Below are positions 22,355 through 26,476 of a stretch of 26,476 nt of DNA, piece after piece. The stretch covers positions 1 through 26,476 of the forward strand of contig CAAFEX010000029.1 of NCBI GenBank assembly GCA_900762015.1. The letters run 5' to 3'. The DNA comes from an uncultured Collinsella sp. GTDB lineage: Bacteria; Actinomycetota; Coriobacteriia; Coriobacteriales; Coriobacteriaceae. The notes under the pieces are model-generated. The model saw nothing but the letters and a program-made list of their open reading frames with translations, searched no databases and was not told the DNA's origin. The stretch's first letter is position 1, and each line of letters starts with the position of its first letter. The position numbers and the translations under genes were made by a program.

Positions 22355-22430
22355 AAAAAACGGGCTTCAAAATGCCATGCGTCGCCGCATTGCGCAGGCG
22401 CTGAGCATGGCTATTTGAAGCCCATTTTTT
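22355..22430. terminator. Bidirectional terminator between convergent genes
   Basis: GGGCTTCAAA (22362-22371) pairs with TTTGAAGCCC (22414-22423), and inside that GCCATGC (22374-22380) pairs with GCATGGC (22405-22411). Six A residues precede and six T residues follow, so it can stop transcription both ways. It lies eight bases beyond the stop of the metal exporter gene. Confidence 0.85.
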
Positions 22431-22438
22431 AGGCCTAC

Positions 22439-23527
22439 TTAGAGGCCAACGGCGGAGAGGATGAGGCCCCAGCCAGCGCCGATGACGTACATCATGATCA
22501 GGAACACGGCATTTTCGCGGGCGCTGCGGTTGGTGCGGAACAGCACCAGATAACCCACGCCGGCGGAAATGAGCGTGCCGGCGAGCATCGGCGCCAGTTG
22601 CAGCGCGCCTTCCAGATACAGCTGTGTAATGACCACGCTCGCCGAGCAATTGGGAATCAGCCCGACAAGCGCCGAACCCAGGACAGCGAGTGTCTCGTTG
22701 CCGCGCAGGAACTGCTCGATCGCGGACTCGCCGAACGTCTCGAGCACGGCGACCAGAATCAGCGTCACCAGAAAAATGAATACCGAGACCTGCACGGTGT
22801 GCGAGATCGCACTGCGGATGATCGACAGGACAGGCGTCCCTTCGTGGGAGTGAGAGTGACCGTGACCATCATGGTGTTCATGTTCGCCCTCATGACCGTG
22901 ATCGTGGCCATGTCCGTGTTCGTGCTCGTCCTCGTCTTCATCACAACCGCAATGGTCGCGCTCGCACAGCTCGTGGATGTGGTCGGCGCTCACGCCTGCC
23001 TCGGCCACCTCGTCGATGATGTCACCGCCGCTGTGGTCGTCGTGCGCGCAGTTCACGTGGGCCGGGTTGGCCGAGGTTCCCAGCACGGTACGGCGAATCG
23101 CCGCGTGCGCGCGGGCGTTACGGCGCAGGCCGCGAATGGCAGCGTCCACGATAAAACCCGTGACCAGTGCGATCAGCGCTTTCGAAGCCAAAAGCATCGC
23201 CATAGTCTGCACGGGAACCTGCTCGGCAAGCAACAGCGGCAGCATCTCATCGGAGGTCGAAAGGAACACCGCCACCAACGTGCCCAAGGTCACGACACGG
23301 CCGGCGTACAGCGTTGCTGCCATGGCCGAAAATCCGCACTGCGGCACCATGCCCAGCAGCGAGCCAACCACGGGACCCGCAGCGCCGGCGCGCTTGATAG
23401 CGCCGTTGACGCGGTCGCCCGCAACGTGCTCAAGTGTCTCGAGAGCAAGATACGTCACCAACAAAAACGGCAGCAGCGACAGCGTGTCCTTGCCGGCGTC
23501 GAGCAGAATATCAATCAGTAAATCCAT
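22439..23527 (-). CDS. ArsP_2-type (DUF2899) putative heavy-metal exporter, His-rich
   Basis: A 362-residue permease with about ten helices in two related halves. Each half has a matching signature: MVPQCGFSAMAATLY (60-74) and LIPNCSASVVITQLY in the second half, both with a conserved Cys. Such proteins are annotated as arsenic efflux or putative manganese exporters. Between the halves is a cytosolic or periplasmic loop of about 90 residues including a His/Asp/Glu-rich tract (about 195-230) with repeated GH and EH, a likely metal-binding sensor. AAAGG lies 11 bases before ATG. The promoter and candidate operators lie in the divergent spacer. Substrate (Mn, Zn or other) is inferred from the histidine loop only. 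Confidence 0.85.
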   Translation of the reverse strand: MDLLIDILLDAGKDTLSLLPFLLVTYLALETLEHVAGDRVNGAIKRAGAAGPVVGSLLGMVPQCGFSAMAATLYAGRVVTLGTLVAVFLSTSDEMLPLLLAEQVPVQTMAMLLASKALIALVTGFIVDAAIRGLRRNARAHAAIRRTVLGTSANPAHVNCAHDDHSGGDIIDEVAEAGVSADHIHELCERDHCGCDEDEDEHEHGHGHDHGHEGEHEHHDGHGHSHSHEGTPVLSIIRSAISHTVQVSVFIFLVTLILVAVLETFGESAIEQFLRGNETLAVLGSALVGLIPNCSASVVITQLYLEGALQLAPMLAGTLISAGVGYLVLFRTNRSARENAVFLIMMYVIGAGWGLILSAVGL

Positions 23528-23580
23528 GACGGATGGAACCTTTCGTGTCTTTCGGCAGCATTGTAAAAGTCCTAGCGGTC

Positions 23581-23600
23581 AACTAGGGTATTGTAGTTGT
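23581..23600. promoter_or_regulatory. Operator candidate overlapping the metal exporter promoter
   Basis: CAACTA-N8-TAGTTG encloses the -10 box of the exporter gene. The same TAGTTG half-site recurs at 23619-23624, paired loosely with AAACTA at 23633-23638, giving four half-sites in 58 bases. The arrangement suits a dimeric metalloregulator such as a DtxR/MntR protein, but no such gene is in the window. Confidence 0.45.
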
Positions 23601-23618
23601 CCCGGGCACGGTGCCAAT
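23591..23618 (-). promoter_or_regulatory. Promoter of the metal exporter gene
   Basis: On the minus strand, TTGGCA (23618-23613) and TACAAT (23596-23591) are 16 bases apart, near the sigma-70 consensus, about 65 bases upstream of the start codon. Confidence 0.6.
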
Positions 23619-23698
23619 AGTTGCCTATGGTAAACTATCATCTCGCCATAACTCAGTAACCTCGAGCCGCACAACGCGGCCCGTCCAAGGAGTAGCAT

Positions 23699-24667
23699 AT
23701 GAACGTATCGCAAGCACTCGAATACGAGCGCCAGCCGTTTATCCCCATGTTTATCTACGGCGACCACGGCGCCATGGAGTCCGAGCGCCAGAAGGGCGAG
23801 GAGGCCCTCAAGGTGCTCGAGACCGAGTACTTTACCGCCGAGGGCGACCCCGGCTTCGACTTTGCCACCGTGCGCGACCTGGCCGACCGCAACCGCGACC
23901 TGTGCGACCAGATTGGCGAGGCGCGTCTGCGCAACGTGACGCCCGCGACGCTCTCGCGCGGCCTGTCCGATGCCGACACCTGCGCCGCCATCGGCAAGAT
24001 GCAAAAGCGCACCGCCGCGTCCGTTATGCGCGAAATCCGCGGCGACCGCGACGCGCTCGGCGTGGCCTACGCCCGCAAGCCCATCCAGGGCACCGTGCTC
24101 GGTATCGACATCGAGACCACCGGCCGTGCACCCGAGCGCGGCTATATCATCAACGTGGGCTGGGAGATCATGGAGCTCACCAGCGACGCCGTCCCGCATG
24201 ACGCCGAGGCACACTACTGCGGCCTGCCCGACATCTACCGCGGCGAAGATGTGCCGCTGTCGAATATCCACCACATTACTTGGGACGACATCGACGGCAA
24301 AACGCCCTTCCGCGAGAACAAGGAGCTGCAAAAGCAGCTGCTCAAGCTTATGAAGAAGTACCCGTACATGGCGCATAACGCCGCCTTTGAGGACAGCTGG
24401 TTCAAGATTCACCTGGACGGTTACGCCGAGGCACGCCGCGCAGGCAAGATCATCGTCATCGACTCGCGCCAGATCTGCCGCAGCCTGGATGCCGACGTCC
24501 GCTCGCTCCCCCGCGAGTCCGCCCCCGCCGCGCTCGAGAACTGGGCACGCCGTCGCGGCACCCTCGCGCCCGACGCCAACGAGCAGCATCTGGGTCTGGA
24601 CGACACCGACCTCATGCTCCGCACGGTACAGGCCGAGTTCAACCTCAAGAACCTATTCGCGAAATAA
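23699..24667 (+). CDS. DnaQ-like 3'-5' exonuclease (DEDDh) with extra N-terminal domain
   Basis: A 322-residue protein whose C-terminal 190 residues carry the DEDDh exonuclease motifs: ExoI GIDIETTG (135-142, with D137 and E139), ExoII HNAAFEDSW (226-234, D232) and ExoIII H297 with D301/D302 in QHLGLDDTD. These bind two metals and remove nucleotides from 3' ends of DNA or RNA. The first 125 residues, including a charged helical part rich in Arg and Asp, match nothing I recognise and are unusual for polymerase-epsilon-type proofreaders. AAGGAG seven bases ahead fixes the start. It is divergent from the metal exporter. Its cellular role (repair, RNA turnover) is open. Confidence 0.87.
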   Translation: MNVSQALEYERQPFIPMFIYGDHGAMESERQKGEEALKVLETEYFTAEGDPGFDFATVRDLADRNRDLCDQIGEARLRNVTPATLSRGLSDADTCAAIGKMQKRTAASVMREIRGDRDALGVAYARKPIQGTVLGIDIETTGRAPERGYIINVGWEIMELTSDAVPHDAEAHYCGLPDIYRGEDVPLSNIHHITWDDIDGKTPFRENKELQKQLLKLMKKYPYMAHNAAFEDSWFKIHLDGYAEARRAGKIIVIDSRQICRSLDADVRSLPRESAPAALENWARRRGTLAPDANEQHLGLDDTDLMLRTVQAEFNLKNLFAK

Positions 24668-24732
24668 CCGATCCATCTGCGGGAGCGCCTGCCAGGCACA
24701 GTGCAATCCGTCTGGAGGCACCGGCACGCAGT

Positions 24733-24768
24733 AAACTAGGGCGCAGTCTCATGGCTGCACCCTAGTTT
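24733..24768 (+). terminator. Terminator-like hairpin after the exonuclease gene
   Basis: AAACTAGGGCGCAG pairs with CTGCACCCTAGTTT (one mismatch) around an 8-base loop, 65 bases after the stop. The U-tract is only TTT, so efficiency is uncertain; it may act on both strands. Confidence 0.65.
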
Positions 24769-25221
24769 GCATCAAAACGAGCAAATACGCATGCTTCACA
24801 TAGTCGGCAGGTTGGCCCACCTACTTTTTTCGAGTTGTTCGGCCAGCTGAACCACTAGTCGAGGCCCCTTGAACCGCAATCGAGCGCTATAGTCGCCCCA
24901 ATTTCGCAACCAAACCCCATAAATCTACCTGAATCAATTCGAATAGGACGTTGCGATCGCACCATTCGTATAGGATAAGGCCGAATAACTCAAATTATGT
25001 TGGTGAGGCATCTGAGCGGTCGGCAAAAACGCTTAGAAGCTACGAATCCGCAACTAAAGTTCACCAAAATGGGGCGGCCGACAGAAACCTCCCCAGCCGA
25101 AGCTGCCCCCCCCCTCAATACGACAGCTCAAAACCCACCGTTCGCAGAAGATAAGCCGCGCCCCAATACCGTTGCCCGAAGTTTCGGGCGTATATGGCGT
25201 CCGCTATGCCATCATGCGCGT
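24769..25221. other. AT-richer gap before the nuclease gene
   Basis: No gene is supported in these 453 bases. They hold the 27-bp repeat copy at 24817-24843, a 12-base direct repeat ATTCGAATAGGA / ATTCGTATAGGA 27 bases apart (24937-24948, 24964-24975), the palindrome GCGATCGC (24953-24960) and a small hairpin GCCCGAA / TTCGGGC (25176-25191). The frame of the downstream gene is open back to 24997 but shows no conserved residues there. Confidence 0.5.
24817..24843 (+). repeat. 27-bp direct repeat, left copy
   Basis: The 27 bases starting CCACCTAC and ending TTCGGC match 26450-26476 in 24 positions, same orientation. The two copies bracket the nuclease gene. Confidence 0.6.
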
Positions 25222-26430
25222 ATGGGAATCGTTCTGTCACATACCACGGCACGCGCTGTATACCAAACAGTCAACTCGCTCGCAAGCTACGCGACCGATC
25301 CCATACCCATGGAAAAGATCAAGGTGTCTGCGCCGACCACGTCCGACCTGGAAGCGGCGCGAGCATGGCTCAACAGAAAGAATGTCGATTCTGAAAGCAT
25401 CCATGTGCTGACGTTTTCCAATAATGCCAAAAGGCACCGCAAGGGCTGCATCTGCCACTGCACGCGCTATACGTTTGATGCAGAAAGCTACCTAGAACTC
25501 GAGCCGAACGTTTACATCGTCGATATCAAGCTGTGCGCGTTAGAAGCAGCAGCCGACCTCAACCTTTCGGAGCTCGTTGAGTATTACTTTGAAATCTGCG
25601 GCTCCTACGCGCTTGGAACGTCCGACGAAACTCAATATCGCGAGCGCCCAGCCCTAACCAGCGTTGAAGAGCTCAGAGCCTTCTTTTCAGAGGCATCGGG
25701 GTATCGTGGATCTAATAAAGCACTTAAGGCGCTTTCTTATGTACGCGAAGACTGTCGCTCCCCACTCGAAACGGCGTTTGTCATGATGCTGACAATGCCC
25801 AAGTCAATGGGTGGCTTAGCCATACGCGCTATCAAAACGGATTATCCGATCCCAGTCCCCAAAAGATACGCCGCCCTAACGCGACGGACGGTTTTCTACC
25901 TCGAGGCGCTGCTCGAAAATTCGATGACCGATATCGAATACAACGGCTTTTACCACGACGAGCCCGAGCAGCAATCAATTGACGAGGAGCGCCGAAACAC
26001 GCTGCGAAACATGGGATATGCCGTTATCACAGTTAGTCGTCATTCATTTTTCAAGCAGTCCGCTTTTAGGCGGGTCATGGAAGCGATTCGCATTCGCGAG
26101 AAGATCTGGCCCGGTCGACTCCCGGATAACTTCGCCATCCTGCAAGAAAATCTTCGTCAATTTGTCTTGCGGCGCTACTTCGAATACGGTCGCCGCGTCC
26201 TGGAGACACTCAAAGAAGAAGAGGCCGCCAAGCGCGAAATTGCAAGCCAATATCCGCAAGCTGATGACCCGAGCATCAACGATGTGCCCGAACCCGACGA
26301 CATGCAACACGTCGGGGCCCTTGCTGAGGAAATCAATGGGCCTTGGGAATGCGACATGTTCGCAAAAATCGATGAAAACCGCACGGAAGACGACACGATT
26401 ATTGATCTAATTGAGAATTCGCTCTTCTAA
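25222..26430 (+). CDS. AbiEi-like / Vsr-DUF559-like nuclease fusion, hypothetical
   Basis: A 402-residue protein of a type I associate with Coriobacteriia. The N-terminal part has LSHTTA (5-10), an HVLTF strand (61-65) and ELVEYYFEICGSYAL (117-131), like AbiEi-type antitoxins. SPLETAFVMMLTMPKSMGG (180-198) leads into a Vsr/DUF559-like core IEYNGFYH...DEERRNTLRNMGYAVITVSR (238-273), with E183, E239, H245, D254 and R257/R258 as candidate active-site residues. The usual core Asp after Glu is Asn (EYNG), which may alter activity. The tail (330-402) is acidic. The gene has lower GC than its neighbours, no clear ribosome site, and flanking direct repeats, signs of transfer. Function is inferred; a defence role is possible. 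Confidence 0.6.
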   Translation: MGIVLSHTTARAVYQTVNSLASYATDPIPMEKIKVSAPTTSDLEAARAWLNRKNVDSESIHVLTFSNNAKRHRKGCICHCTRYTFDAESYLELEPNVYIVDIKLCALEAAADLNLSELVEYYFEICGSYALGTSDETQYRERPALTSVEELRAFFSEASGYRGSNKALKALSYVREDCRSPLETAFVMMLTMPKSMGGLAIRAIKTDYPIPVPKRYAALTRRTVFYLEALLENSMTDIEYNGFYHDEPEQQSIDEERRNTLRNMGYAVITVSRHSFFKQSAFRRVMEAIRIREKIWPGRLPDNFAILQENLRQFVLRRYFEYGRRVLETLKEEEAAKREIASQYPQADDPSINDVPEPDDMQHVGALAEEINGPWECDMFAKIDENRTEDDTIIDLIENSLF

Positions 26431-26449
26431 AGGCGATCTCTGCGGATGT

Positions 26450-26476
26450 CCACCTACATTTTTCGACTTATTCGGC
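26450..26476 (+). repeat. 27-bp direct repeat, right copy
   Basis: It begins 19 bases after the nuclease gene stop and matches 24817-24843 with three differences. It reaches the window edge, so the true repeat may be longer. Confidence 0.6.

Noticed and set aside
24997..25221. An N-terminal extension of the terminal nuclease gene
   Set aside because: The 75 extra residues are Pro-rich and lack the family start LSHTTA; the gap also contains repeats and a hairpin, typical of non-coding sequence.

Overview
The window is high-GC bacterial chromosome with short intergenic gaps and Shine-Dalgarno-led genes on both strands. The protein types (ATP-dependent PEP carboxykinase, lactate permease, FakB/DegV protein, clostridial-style SerA) and a family of short hairpin repeats built on ACCACCACAAAGG point to a gut Coriobacteriia actinobacterium, most likely Collinsella. 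That assignment rests on recognition, not on a search. I see no tRNA, rRNA, CRISPR array, prophage or transposase gene.

Layout. 139-2547 (+): a WecA/TagO-type sugar-phosphate transferase, then trpS and its terminator. 2931-9396 (all -): a single-domain alkyltransferase, a DegV/FakB protein, a MarR regulator, a free-standing B3/4 tRNA-editing-like protein, pckA, and an L-lactate permease. 9577-14159: a polysaccharide flippase (+), a metallophosphatase (-), and a CPA1 K+/H+-type antiporter (+). 14387-18874 (+): serC-serA, an M20 peptidase, and a shortened DUF1015-like protein, probably a serine-biosynthesis neighbourhood. 19006-20955 (-): two tandem histidine phosphatases and a nitroreductase. 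21189-22274 (+): a DUF308 membrane protein coupled to a DUF188 (YaiI/YqxD) protein. 22439-23527 (-): a His-rich ArsP_2-type metal exporter, divergent from a DnaQ-like exonuclease (23699-24667, +). 25222-26430 (+): a lower-GC gene with an AbiEi-like N-terminal region and a Vsr/DUF559-like nuclease core, bracketed by 27-bp direct repeats.

How the genes fit together. pckA and the lactate permease suit growth on lactate and organic acids. serC and serA turn 3-phosphoglycerate toward serine. The transferase and flippase suit envelope polymer synthesis. The antiporter and metal exporter handle cations.

Most striking non-coding pattern. Several unrelated repeat families sit just 3' of stop codons. 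Five copies of a 35-41 nt hairpin lie 12-30 nt after stops. Three copies of AGCTAATTTG lie 12-16 nt after stops. A compound inverted repeat begins 1 nt after the lactate permease stop. This suggests REP-like elements that have become, or target, transcript 3' ends. The best candidates for something undescribed are these 3'-end elements, the attenuator-like leader of the B3/4 gene, and the terminal nuclease gene with its flanking repeats.
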